Below are positions 15,585-23,787 of a stretch of DNA of 64,000 bases, piece after piece. The DNA lies in assembly GCF_024734895.1 (NCBI RefSeq), contig NZ_CP091430.1:3056501-3120500 (forward strand). Reading direction: 5' to 3'. Source of the stretch: Paenibacillus spongiae (lineage in GTDB: Bacteria > Bacillota > Bacilli > Paenibacillales > Paenibacillaceae). The notes under the pieces were generated by a model. The model was not told the origin of the DNA and did not search any database. It was given only the letters and a program-made list of their open reading frames with translations. Each line of letters starts with the position of its first letter. The stretch's first letter is position 1. The position numbers and the translations under genes were made by a program.

Positions 15585-18500
15585 TTGAAAAAGACTCTGT
15601 CCACGGTTATTGCTTTTGTCATGATGTTTACTTTATTTCTTCTACCGCAGGCACAGGCTGCTTCCGCAATAAAAATTTACATTGATGGGGAACTCCTTGC
15701 AACAGACCAAGCGCCGGTAGCAATCGGCGGACGCACCTTCGTCCCGATGCGCAGCATTTTCGAAGCGTTGGACGCGACCGTTGACTGGATTCCTTCAACG
15801 AAGACCATTTCCGCAACTAAAGGAGCCATAACGGTTGTCATGAAGCTCGGCGCGACAACGGCTACGATTAACGATCAGAAAGTGACGCTCGATGCCCCGG
15901 CACGCGCGATGAATGGACGGACACTGGTGCCGACCCGTTTCGTGAGCGAGGCGCTGGGAGAGGAAGTACTGTGGGATCCTAGCTCGCAGAGCGTCATAAT
16001 TACGACTTCACGGTCGCATGAAGTTTCCCCCGTTCAATATGTAAGCGCGGGAGCAAGCAATCAATACGGAGACGGGCGCGATCTGTACGTCAGCTTCACA
16101 CCGCCGTCCAACCAGTCGAATGTGAGCCATTATCGGATTCTGGTCACCAAGGCTGGGAATGCTCCATCCTTCGATCTGGCGAAAGCTCAGCTGGTACGTT
16201 CATCCAACTACACCGTCGTCAAAACGAATAACGCCGGCCAAAGCATCTCGCTCACTTCGCAAACGCGCGATGTGGACGGAGCGTTATTATCGGCTAACCA
16301 GTCCTATCGGGTATTCGTCTTGACAGTCGGCAAGGATAGCTACGCATTGTCGAATTCATCGCCTACGGTTACGTTGACGAATTCAATCGTGAATGCCGCA
16401 ACGAATGTCAAGATCACCGACGTGAACGATAACGGAGACGGCCGCGATCTCTCGGTCAGCTTCAACAAAGCCTCGAACGACAGCAATATTACCGGCTACC
16501 GGGTCATGATCGTGAAGAGCAAGGATGCGTCCAAGTTCGATCTGACCGCCGCGAATGCCGTCACGAGCGCTTATTACAACGCGGTATCGAAGAACAATAA
16601 CAGCACGCTGACGACCGTATTCAACTCTACTTCCAGAGATACTTCGGGCGAGCTCATCAAGAACGGCGTATCTTATGTGGCCTACGTTCTGTCCGTGAGC
16701 GACAGATCGGTCGCATCGCTGAACAGCCTGTCGTCCGCTTCAGCCGCAGTTACGCTCGGCATTTCTACGCAGGCGCCGGTGATCACGAAAGTGGCCGATG
16801 TCAGCAATTACAATAACGGCCGCGATTTGCAGGTTTCCTTCAACAAATCTTCCGATGAGTCGCGCATCAGCTATTATCGGATATTTGTCGTCAGAGAGGG
16901 AGACTATTACAACTTCAATGTAACCGAGGCGAATAAAGTATCTTCCGGCAGGTATCACGACGTCTCGAAGAACGGGAACAACATCACCCTGACATTGCCA
17001 TCGGGCATGAGGGATGTGAAGGGCAACAGCATTACGAATGGCGTTGCTTATCGCGTGTTCGTAATGGGGGTCGTGAACAACAATGCGTCGATTCCGAATC
17101 TGCTGTCCGTCGCTTCGCCTAGCATTACCTTGTCGAATTCAGGTGTTGGTACGGTATCGAATCTATACGTGAACGATATGACGGATTTTAACACGGGCCA
17201 AGATCTGTGGGTATCCTTCACCAGACCGGCGGATGAGACGAATATTAATAGCTATCGCATCTTCGTCGTGAAAGCGGCGAATGCCGGAAGCTTCTCGCTG
17301 GCAACGGCGAATGCGATTACGAATTCGAACAACTATACAACCTTCTATAAGAATGGAGGCAATTTCAGCCAGGCTCTCACCTCCAGCGCGCGCGATGTGA
17401 ATGGGGCACTGATTACGGAAGGCGTTAAATACCGCATTTTCGTCATGTCCGTAGGCGGAGGATCCTTCAGCGGCAGCAATGCGCTGTCCGCCCCTTCGGC
17501 CGAAATTACGCTCTCCGGCAGCAGCATCGCAGCCGTAACGAATGTCGTTGCAAGCGATGTGAGTGATTACAACAACGGCCAAGATTTGAAGGTTTCCTTC
17601 ACCAGAGCGGCGAACGAAACCAATATCAACCATTACCGCGCTTTTGTCGTGAAATCGGCGAATGCGAGCAGCTTCAAGCTGGCGAATGCGAATGCGATCA
17701 CGAATCCAAGCAATTATACGACCATCCCTAGGACGGGAGGCAATATTGAACAAGTGTTGTCATCCACGGCAAGAGATGTCAATGGCGCATTGATTAAGAA
17801 TGACGAGAAGTATCGCGTCTTCGTCCTATCGGTAAGGGAAGGCAATTATTCCGGCTCGAATGCGCTGTCGGCCGCATCGAACGAGATTACGCTGACGAAT
17901 AACGGCACGGTTGCAGCCGTCCGGAACGTAACGACGACGATCGTCGATAACAAAGGCAATGCCAGCGATGTTCAAGTGACTTTCAGCAAGTCGACGACGG
18001 AATCGCTGGTGAGAGAATATCGCGTGATCATCGTGCCATCCAGCCTGGCCAATACCTTCGACGTGTATGATGCCCAAAGTGCTGTTGCGAACGGATATTC
18101 CCAGTATGTCAGCAAGTCGGACAACAGCGTGCGATTGGCGGCGAACCTCAAGGATTCGCAAGGCAATGATCTTGGCAGAGGCGCAGGCTACACGTACCGT
18201 GCTTTCGTCCTTGCCGTAAGCAATACTAACGGATCGTTGGATGCATTATCGGCCGGTTCATCGAATATGTTCTCCTTGGCCGCTCTGCCAACCGTATCGG
18301 CCCCAGAGGTGCAGAATGTAACGGCTAATCAGGCTGGAGCATCGTCTTCTATAAGTGTTACCTTCACCAACTCGGATGAGAACGGGGTCGCGCACTACGC
18401 CGTCCTCCTCGTACCGCAGCCGGCAAACGGCTTGACGGAGGCCGAAGCAACGGATTATTACAAGAAGGGCAACTATACGCAGGTTGCTAAATCATTGAGA

Positions 18501-18659
18501 TCCGTCGACCTCTCGAGCGGAAGCGTCGATGTGAACGGCACGCCGCTTGAGTACAACGTGACTTACAGAGTATATGTGCTGACCGTGGCGGACGGATCGA
18601 AGGCAACCGTGAATCGGCTGTCCTCTTCCGCGCCTACCGTGACGCTGTTCGAATCATGA
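15585..18659 (+). CDS. Secreted protein: copper-amine-oxidase-N-like stalk domain plus seven ~120-residue repeats
   Basis: About 1024 aa. An ATG at 15576 touches the GGAGG at 15571-15575, so the TTG at 15585, nine bases from that site, is the likelier start. A signal peptide (LKKTLSTVIAFVMMFTLFLLPQAQAAS) ends with an AQA-AS cleavage pattern near residue 27. Residues ~30-145 form a copper-amine-oxidase N-terminal-like domain: two copies of the GGRTFVPMRSIFEALDATVDW / NGRTLVPTRFVSEALGEEVLWD unit common in secreted Paenibacillus proteins. Seven tandem repeats follow, each with a G(R/Q)DL.VSF strand, a YR..VV strand and a Y(R/V).FV..V strand, resembling fibronectin-III-like beta sandwiches. No SLH, LPXTG or catalytic domain is seen. 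A cell-wall or matrix structural role is likely but inferred. Confidence 0.8.
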   Translation: MKKTLSTVIAFVMMFTLFLLPQAQAASAIKIYIDGELLATDQAPVAIGGRTFVPMRSIFEALDATVDWIPSTKTISATKGAITVVMKLGATTATINDQKVTLDAPARAMNGRTLVPTRFVSEALGEEVLWDPSSQSVIITTSRSHEVSPVQYVSAGASNQYGDGRDLYVSFTPPSNQSNVSHYRILVTKAGNAPSFDLAKAQLVRSSNYTVVKTNNAGQSISLTSQTRDVDGALLSANQSYRVFVLTVGKDSYALSNSSPTVTLTNSIVNAATNVKITDVNDNGDGRDLSVSFNKASNDSNITGYRVMIVKSKDASKFDLTAANAVTSAYYNAVSKNNNSTLTTVFNSTSRDTSGELIKNGVSYVAYVLSVSDRSVASLNSLSSASAAVTLGISTQAPVITKVADVSNYNNGRDLQVSFNKSSDESRISYYRIFVVREGDYYNFNVTEANKVSSGRYHDVSKNGNNITLTLPSGMRDVKGNSITNGVAYRVFVMGVVNNNASIPNLLSVASPSITLSNSGVGTVSNLYVNDMTDFNTGQDLWVSFTRPADETNINSYRIFVVKAANAGSFSLATANAITNSNNYTTFYKNGGNFSQALTSSARDVNGALITEGVKYRIFVMSVGGGSFSGSNALSAPSAEITLSGSSIAAVTNVVASDVSDYNNGQDLKVSFTRAANETNINHYRAFVVKSANASSFKLANANAITNPSNYTTIPRTGGNIEQVLSSTARDVNGALIKNDEKYRVFVLSVREGNYSGSNALSAASNEITLTNNGTVAAVRNVTTTIVDNKGNASDVQVTFSKSTTESLVREYRVIIVPSSLANTFDVYDAQSAVANGYSQYVSKSDNSVRLAANLKDSQGNDLGRGAGYTYRAFVLAVSNTNGSLDALSAGSSNMFSLAALPTVSAPEVQNVTANQAGASSSISVTFTNSDENGVAHYAVLLVPQPANGLTEAEATDYYKKGNYTQVAKSLRSVDLSSGSVDVNGTPLEYNVTYRVYVLTVADGSKATVNRLSSSAPTVTLFES
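16030..18650 (+). repeat. Seven tandem ~120-codon repeats inside the secreted protein
   Basis: Each unit is about 350-375 bp and encodes the pattern V..V...D....NG.DL.VSF......E..I..YR.F.VK, then TRDV.G..I..G..YR.FV..V, then N.LS..S..ITL. Units 4 and 5 are the most alike and units 6 and 7 the most diverged, consistent with stepwise duplication. Confidence 0.8.
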
Positions 18660-18724
18660 TGGGTACCGTCGAACACAGGCGAGCAGCCTGCAGCGACATG
18701 ACCGAACGATAAAGCAGTGAAATC

Positions 18725-18772
18725 GAGGAACCTGAGTGCCGGCATGTCCGGCAATCGGGTTCCTCTTTCATT
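18725..18772 (+). terminator. Intrinsic terminator after the repeat protein
   Basis: GAGGAACC (18725-18732) pairs with GGTTCCTC (18758-18765), and TGCCGG/CCGGCA pair inside. TTTCATT follows. It is 66 nt after the stop. Confidence 0.75.
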
Positions 18773-18912
18773 ATGGCTGGAAGAAACGGAAAATTAACGA
18801 AACTGTCCCATATCGTCCATATCTCTATTGCTTTATGGATGTAAGGTTTGGTTATACTGTAGGAGTGGGCGGATGTAAGGACATCAAATCATTAACAGAG
18901 GTGATTGTACAG

Positions 18913-20295
18913 ATGGCGAAGAACCAGACCAGTGTCATTATTGAAAATTCCTTGCTCAACTTGCTGGAGGATCCCGCATTCTTACCGACTTTACAGGAGG
19001 AAGCCAGAACGAAAGCCTTTCATTCGTTGGCTTCTATTCTATCGACACCGAACAAGATTCATAAGTCCTTCCTGCGCATTCCGCTTGATAACGGCGAGGT
19101 TGTGCGGATTCCGGCTTTCCGGACGCAGCATAACGATACTTTGGGTCCGTACAAAGGCGGCATCCGATTCCACGAATCGGTCAATGAAGAGGAAGTCATC
19201 AACTTGGCCGCGCTGATGACGCTGAAGAATGCCCTTCACGAGGTCCCGTTCGGCGGCGGCAAGGGCGGCGTCGCGATTAATCCGCGCAATTACTCGGCCC
19301 GGGAGCTTTATTTGATCTGCAAAAAGTATGTCCAGTATTTCAGTGATATTCTCGGGCCCGACAAAGATATTCCCGCACCTGACGTTGGTACCGGACAGCG
19401 CGAGATGGACTGGATGATGTCGGAATATAAGAGCATTAATCCAGGCAAGCCTTACCGCGGCAGCTTCACCGGGAAAAGCGTCTTGAACGGCGGTTCGCTT
19501 GGAAGAAGAGAAGCTACGGGCAAAGGCGTTTACTTGACCTTCCGTTATTTGATCCATGATTTCGTTACGAAGCATCAGCGCAATTTGGCAAGCGGCAATA
19601 ATGCCTTCGGACATACGGCGCTTGGCTATATGAATCGTCCGTTGACCATGGCCGTGCAAGGCTTCGGCAACGTGGGTTCGGTTGTGGCGCTGGAAGCTTC
19701 CCGCTGTACATATCTGACGAATAAGGTCGTTGCCGTCAGTGACCGTAATATTACGTTATATAATCCCGATGGGCTTGATATACCTGCTCTTATTTCGTAT
19801 GCCGGCACCCATAACGGCGATCTCCCTACCACGCTCGAGGGGATCTCGGAAGCGGGAGTAACGGCGCAGATTATGGGCCGGGAGGATATTCTCTACATGA
19901 ATGTGGACGTATTGGTCCTGGCTGCTCTGGAGGATCAAATTCGAGTCGATAATGTCGATCGTATTCAAGCTAGAATCATCGTGGAGGGCGCCAACGCACC
20001 TGTGAGCGGAGAAGCGGATCAACGGATAACGAATAATGGAGGAATCGTCATTCCGGATATTCTGGCGAATGCAGGCGGTGTTATCGTCTCTTATTTTGAA
20101 TGGCTTCAAGGCAGGGAAACCCAGTTCTATAGCGAAGAACAGGTCTTCGACCTCTTGAACAAGAAGATGCAATCGACGATGGATGCCGTGTATCCGTCCT
20201 ATTTCGAAAGCGCCCGTTCTTTGCGCCAGACTTGTTACAATTATGCGGTGATGAAGCTCTCGACTAACTTGTACATCCAAGGGAAATTGTATTAA
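18913..20295 (+). CDS. Glu/Leu/Phe/Val-type amino-acid dehydrogenase, probable glutamate dehydrogenase
   Basis: 460 aa from the ATG at 18913 behind AGAGGTGATTGT; the open frame extends upstream to 18736 but without a ribosome site, and 460 aa suits the family. The N-terminal substrate domain carries GPYKGGIRFHESVNEEEV (residues ~90-107, substrate Lys) and GGGKGGVAINP (near 121-131, catalytic Lys). DVGTGQREMDWMM and FTGKSVLNGGSLGRREATGKGV follow. The Rossmann domain has VQGFGNVGS near residue 250. The enzyme reversibly deaminates glutamate to 2-oxoglutarate. Residues 205-235 hold a small insertion (SGNNAFGHTALGYMNRP) not typical of all members. Leucine or phenylalanine specificity is less likely given the motifs. 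It stands as a single gene. Confidence 0.85.
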   Translation: MAKNQTSVIIENSLLNLLEDPAFLPTLQEEARTKAFHSLASILSTPNKIHKSFLRIPLDNGEVVRIPAFRTQHNDTLGPYKGGIRFHESVNEEEVINLAALMTLKNALHEVPFGGGKGGVAINPRNYSARELYLICKKYVQYFSDILGPDKDIPAPDVGTGQREMDWMMSEYKSINPGKPYRGSFTGKSVLNGGSLGRREATGKGVYLTFRYLIHDFVTKHQRNLASGNNAFGHTALGYMNRPLTMAVQGFGNVGSVVALEASRCTYLTNKVVAVSDRNITLYNPDGLDIPALISYAGTHNGDLPTTLEGISEAGVTAQIMGREDILYMNVDVLVLAALEDQIRVDNVDRIQARIIVEGANAPVSGEADQRITNNGGIVIPDILANAGGVIVSYFEWLQGRETQFYSEEQVFDLLNKKMQSTMDAVYPSYFESARSLRQTCYNYAVMKLSTNLYIQGKLY

Positions 20296-20343
20296 TGTCT
20301 CACGGCGCATGCTAACGCCGCTGAAGCAGCAGAACTTTCTCGC

Positions 20344-20376
20344 AGCCTCCGGATCCGATGGATTTGGAGGCTTTTC
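20344..20376 (+). terminator. Probable intrinsic terminator after glutamate dehydrogenase
   Basis: GCCTCC (20345-20350) pairs with GGAGGC (20366-20371), with partial internal pairing, and is followed by TTTTCG. It is 50 nt after the stop. Confidence 0.55.
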
Positions 20377-20546
20377 GATGTTCGCGACAGGAAATGTGTA
20401 CAATCCGTGGAATCGTCATCACGGTACATGTCGAAATTTGCCGAATCCAATAAATATGTATACCCGGAAGCAGACGGATTGTTTTATAATAGAGGGAGAT
20501 GAAGATGTAATTTTTTTCACAAACATATGGAAGGAGGTATGCATTC

Positions 20547-21467
20547 ATGGACAGGCTCAAGCTGTGGATGAAAGCCTCCCGGTTTCGCGTGCTGCCGGTC
20601 ATGGTTATACCGGTCTTTCTTGGCGGCTTAGGGGCATATGCGTGGAATGGAACCTTTCACCCGCTGCTGTTTCTCATCACGCTGCTGGGTTCAGCTGCTG
20701 CTCATTTATTCTCGAATATGATCAACGACCTCTGGGATTTTCGCAGCGGCGTCGATGTGGCTGCGAAAGAAACGGCGGCCGCCATCTCGACCAATTCGGG
20801 TTTCCTGGCTAACGGTACCATGTCGGAACGGGCATTCGCTTTCGTAACCTGGCTGTTCTTCTTCCTTGCTCTCGGAAGCGGCGTTGCCGTCAGTCTGGCA
20901 AGCGGCTGGTGGGCACTCTTATTCGGCGGTCTGGGGGGATTGATCGCCTATTTCTATGTCGCCCCGCCGCTTAAGTTCGGTTATCGCGGGAAAGGCTATA
21001 GTGAAATTGCCATTCTGCTTTCCTTTGGTATTTTGCCTGTAATGGGAACTTATTATGTGCAAGTCGAGCAGTTTGGATATCGTCCGCTGCTGCTGTCGCT
21101 CCCGGTCGGACTTTTGACGACGCTCGTTTTATTCAATCATCATTTTCTCCATTGGCAGGCGGACCGCCAAGCCGGCAAACGAACGCTCGTCGTGGTATGG
21201 GGCCCGCGGAAGTCGCTTGTGTTTTCTAGAATGCTGGCGATATTGGCCTATGTCTCGTTAATTGCCTGCGTATTGTTCCAGGCGCTGCCTTGGTATGCTC
21301 TCATTGCTTTAATAACGATCGTACCGCTGTTCAAGGTTTACGGATCCCTTGGCCCGGAGAATGATTCAAGAGCCTATCTCCCGCTGATGGGCGCGTCGCT
21401 CCAAGCCTCCGTGCGATGCGGGGGCATTACGGGTCTTGCTTTGCTGGTGCATGGACTGATTCAATAA
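20547..21467 (+). CDS. UbiA-family prenyltransferase (MenA-like)
   Basis: 306 aa, ATG behind GGAAGGAGGTATGCATTC. Eight to nine hydrophobic helices are visible. The first aspartate-rich motif is NMINDLWDFRSGVD (residues ~55-68; N...D..D), and the second is HWQADRQAGKRT (near 207-218; D...GK.T). Together these bind the prenyl diphosphate through magnesium in UbiA-type membrane enzymes. The closest style is 1,4-dihydroxy-2-naphthoate prenyltransferase, but no menaquinone gene is nearby, so the aromatic acceptor is uncertain. The next gene starts 55 nt downstream and may be co-transcribed. A TATAAT at 20485-20490 could be part of its promoter. Confidence 0.85.
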   Translation: MDRLKLWMKASRFRVLPVMVIPVFLGGLGAYAWNGTFHPLLFLITLLGSAAAHLFSNMINDLWDFRSGVDVAAKETAAAISTNSGFLANGTMSERAFAFVTWLFFFLALGSGVAVSLASGWWALLFGGLGGLIAYFYVAPPLKFGYRGKGYSEIAILLSFGILPVMGTYYVQVEQFGYRPLLLSLPVGLLTTLVLFNHHFLHWQADRQAGKRTLVVVWGPRKSLVFSRMLAILAYVSLIACVLFQALPWYALIALITIVPLFKVYGSLGPENDSRAYLPLMGASLQASVRCGGITGLALLVHGLIQ

Positions 21468-21522
21468 TCATCATATCGATCATGACAATCATGATTAGCA
21501 ACAAGAAAGAGGTGCTTCGATT

Positions 21523-22251
21523 ATGGAAAAGCAGCAAGTGTTTGGCGATTTTCATACGATTCTATCCGAAGGCGAGGTTTGGAAAATCGGCGGCTTTCCG
21601 CTGCCGGACGGTACATTCTGGTCCTATCGCGAGCCGGACGCGGTCGTCATTGTCCGCAATGGCATTCTATACGTACGGGCACCGCTCAGCCGGTCGAATG
21701 ATCAAATCCAAATTCTCGACAACGCGAAGCATATGTACTACTCGGTTGAGCAGGTTGAAGTGCCGGAAGAAGGCGAAGTGAGCTTCGAGCTGCAAATCCG
21801 GGCGCGTTCGCAGAATACGGCGCCAGGCGATCTGTACGACGGTTACGTGTCGCTGAATCTGCTTGATTTTTCGACGGGCGCTGCGCTTGACTTCTTTGCA
21901 GGCAATGACAAGTACGCCAGTGTATATGCGGTTCTGCCGTTCCCTGGCGTTCAAGTGCCGCAATCGGACAAGACCCGATATTTCTGCGTCTTCAAGGAAG
22001 ATACGAATTTCAAAGCAAGAGAATTCAACACCTATAAAATTACGTATCATCGGGGCAATGATGAGGTCGTCTTCTATGTGAACGGGGAGGAAGTGCGCCG
22101 GGAGAAGGGTGTGCCGATCAAGTTCAACCGCTTCACGATCGCGCTTGGCATCATGACGGAGAAGGATCTGACCCCGGAGGGCAGCGTGTCTGTCCATGGC
22201 CAGACGGTAATAGGCGAATGGTCGCCGGTAACGGTAACATACAAGGATTAG
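21523..22251 (+). CDS. DUF6081-like beta-rich protein, unknown function
   Basis: 242 aa, ATG at 21523 behind AGAGGTGCTTCGATT. Soluble with no signal peptide. The beta-strand-rich sequence (GGFPLPDGTFWSYREPDAVVIVRNGILYVRAPLSRSND, VEVPEEGEVSFELQIRA, YDGYVSLNLLDFSTGAALDFF, TYKITYHRGNDEVVFYVNGEEVRR) suggests a concanavalin-like jelly roll. I associate this pattern with DUF6081, with limited certainty. It follows the UbiA prenyltransferase by 55 nt and precedes a strong terminator, so the two probably form an operon. Nothing identifies a substrate. Confidence 0.7.
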   Translation: MEKQQVFGDFHTILSEGEVWKIGGFPLPDGTFWSYREPDAVVIVRNGILYVRAPLSRSNDQIQILDNAKHMYYSVEQVEVPEEGEVSFELQIRARSQNTAPGDLYDGYVSLNLLDFSTGAALDFFAGNDKYASVYAVLPFPGVQVPQSDKTRYFCVFKEDTNFKAREFNTYKITYHRGNDEVVFYVNGEEVRREKGVPIKFNRFTIALGIMTEKDLTPEGSVSVHGQTVIGEWSPVTVTYKD

Positions 22252-22293
22252 CAGCTTAGCTTATTCATTGGCGAATGTCTGCGCAACGAAGAG

Positions 22294-22317
22294 GGCCGCA
22301 GAATGCGGCCTTTTTTT
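22294..22317 (+). terminator. Strong intrinsic terminator
   Basis: GGCCGCA (22294-22300) pairs with TGCGGCC (22304-22310) with a 3-nt loop, followed by seven Ts. It ends the UbiA/DUF6081-like unit. Confidence 0.9.
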
Positions 22318-22408
22318 GAAAGCATATAAGCGTTCGGAAGAATACGGGCGGGATGGGGGCTGGAAGCAGAGCTTTCGGTACAGACAGCATGAAGGGAGAA
22401 TTGCAGAC

Positions 22409-23116
22409 ATGTCTCTATTTGAAGCCATCAAAAACAAGTCCATAATCGAACTAATTGCAGTTATAAATCAATGCGAGCCGGATGATCTCAACGTGCAAGA
22501 CGCATTGGGCAGAACGCCGCTGCATTACGTCATCACCCAGAAAGCGCCCATTGAACTTCTTGCGGCACTGCTTGAGCACGGGGCCAATCCGGAGCTTCAA
22601 GACAAGCTCGGCCTGACGGTTCTGCAGAAAGCGATCAAGTTCGGCAATTTAGGTGCCGTCGATCTGCTGCTCTCCCGCGGCGTGGAGTTTAATCATCCGG
22701 CAGGCATTATGCATACCTATTGGTTCCAAGCCAGACATTATCCGCTGATGGCTGACAAAATGCTCGCAACCGAAGGCTCGCTGCGGTTAACCTTGACCCG
22801 GCTCGAGAAATCCGTCATTGAAGAAGCGATATATGCCGAGCACGAAGAACGCATGGCGCTGATGTCTAAATTGGATACGCCGGAGCTCCTGCATGCCTTT
22901 GTGCTTCATTTTAACTGGGATGATGCGATCGAGCCGCTGAAGGTCATTATCGATCACCCGGAATGCAAAGAAATTACGGCCTATGAAATGTTTGATTTGC
23001 TGGAGGGCGATTACTGGCTGAAGAAAGAGAATGTCGCTCAGCACGAGCGTGAATACCTCGAACTGGCGAACGCTATTCTGGCCAGATTTCCGCGTGTAGG
23101 CGGTTTGGGAAAGTGA
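22409..23116 (+). CDS. Ankyrin-repeat protein
   Basis: 235 aa from the ATG at 22409 behind AAGGGAGAATTGC; the longer open frame overlaps the preceding terminator, so its upstream part is not real. Two to three ankyrin units occupy residues ~5-105 (DALGRTPLHYVITQKAPIELLAALLEHGANPEL, then DKLGLTVLQKAIKFGNLGAVDLLLSRGVEF). The C-terminal half is helical and rich in acidic residues (RLEKSVIEEAIYAEHEERMALMSKL, then WLKKENVAQHEREYLELANAIL). Ankyrin repeats mediate protein binding; the partner is unknown. No signal peptide is seen, so it is probably cytoplasmic. The next small gene starts 55 nt downstream. Confidence 0.8.
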   Translation: MSLFEAIKNKSIIELIAVINQCEPDDLNVQDALGRTPLHYVITQKAPIELLAALLEHGANPELQDKLGLTVLQKAIKFGNLGAVDLLLSRGVEFNHPAGIMHTYWFQARHYPLMADKMLATEGSLRLTLTRLEKSVIEEAIYAEHEERMALMSKLDTPELLHAFVLHFNWDDAIEPLKVIIDHPECKEITAYEMFDLLEGDYWLKKENVAQHEREYLELANAILARFPRVGGLGK

Positions 23117-23171
23117 TCCGTGAAACGCAAAAACGGGATCGAACCGGGTGAACCGGTGCAATAGGGGGGCT

Positions 23172-23552
23172 ATGATGGTTGTTTTGGATACGGATGCGGG
23201 AGTGAAGCTTATTCTCCTGCCAAAAGGCGCGAATACGATTGAGGTATTCCTCATACAGAAAATTGCCGCCGGCTCGGGTGTACGTTTTGAGCTGAAAGAT
23301 ACCTTTCTCTTCCCCGACATGGAAGCGTTCATCGCATTGCTAGGCAGACAGCTTAAGGGCGATTGCGATTATTTTGTTTTCCCGGCCAGGGAGCAGGAGC
23401 AGGATTTGACATGGGAGTTCGATGGCTTGGGTGTTTCCGGTTATTTGGTCCGGGTATATTTCTATAACGATAAAGTAAAATGCTCCTTTATCATCGACAA
23501 GGACACTCTGAAGCGGTTTTATGATGATTTACGGCAGGAGTTTACCCGTTAA
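23172..23552 (+). CDS. Small protein of unknown function (126 aa)
   Basis: The start is the first of two adjacent ATGs at 23172, behind GGGGGGC. No signal peptide or membrane helix. The sequence alternates strands and helices (VKLILLPKGANTIEVFLIQKIA, TFLFPDMEAFIALLGRQLKG, VSGYLVRVYFYNDKVKCSFIIDKDTLKRFYDDL), suggesting a compact alpha/beta fold. No family is recognised. It follows the ankyrin gene in the same direction and could be co-transcribed with it. Confidence 0.65.
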   Translation: MMVVLDTDAGVKLILLPKGANTIEVFLIQKIAAGSGVRFELKDTFLFPDMEAFIALLGRQLKGDCDYFVFPAREQEQDLTWEFDGLGVSGYLVRVYFYNDKVKCSFIIDKDTLKRFYDDLRQEFTR

Positions 23553-23706
23553 TTCTGGTCAGGAAGCTTAAGTGTATACCAGCAACAGCGGTGAATATTG
23601 GAATAACTTAAAATCCAGTGGCTGGCGAATAATAGCTGACGAGCCATTTAAGGGCGTTACAGCGGCGGTCCGAACGGAGAATAAGTCACAAATCGTTGGT
23701 TATTTG

Positions 23707-23722
23707 TGTGATTGTAATCACA
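23707..23722 (+). promoter_or_regulatory. Perfect Crp/Fnr box upstream of hmp
   Basis: TGTGA-TTGTAA-TCACA, an exact match to the Fnr consensus TGTGA-N6-TCACA used in Bacillus-type Firmicutes. Its centre (23714.5) lies 35.5 nt before the end of the TATACT minus-10 at 23745-23750, which places it at about -41.5 to -42.5, the classic class II activator position. Confidence 0.75.
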
Positions 23723-23744
23723 AGGGCAGCAGGGCCGCGTTGAG

Positions 23745-23765
23745 TATACTTGGTTCATACCAAGT
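23745..23765 (+). promoter_or_regulatory. hmp minus-10 hexamer with overlapping inverted repeat
   Basis: TATACT (23745-23750) is a good minus-10 without a matching minus-35, as expected for an activator-dependent promoter. A perfect inverted repeat, ACTTGG-TTCATA-CCAAGT (23748-23765), overlaps the minus-10 and the predicted start point. That is a position where a repressor such as an NO sensor would block initiation. It does not resemble the NsrR consensus I know. Confidence 0.55.
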
Positions 23766-23787
23766 CAAGCGAAAGCGGGGAACGATC

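Noticed and set aside
23572-23787. N-terminal extension of the flavohemoglobin
   Set aside because: It runs through the Fnr box, minus-10 and palindrome; the globin domain starts normally at the ATG at 23788.
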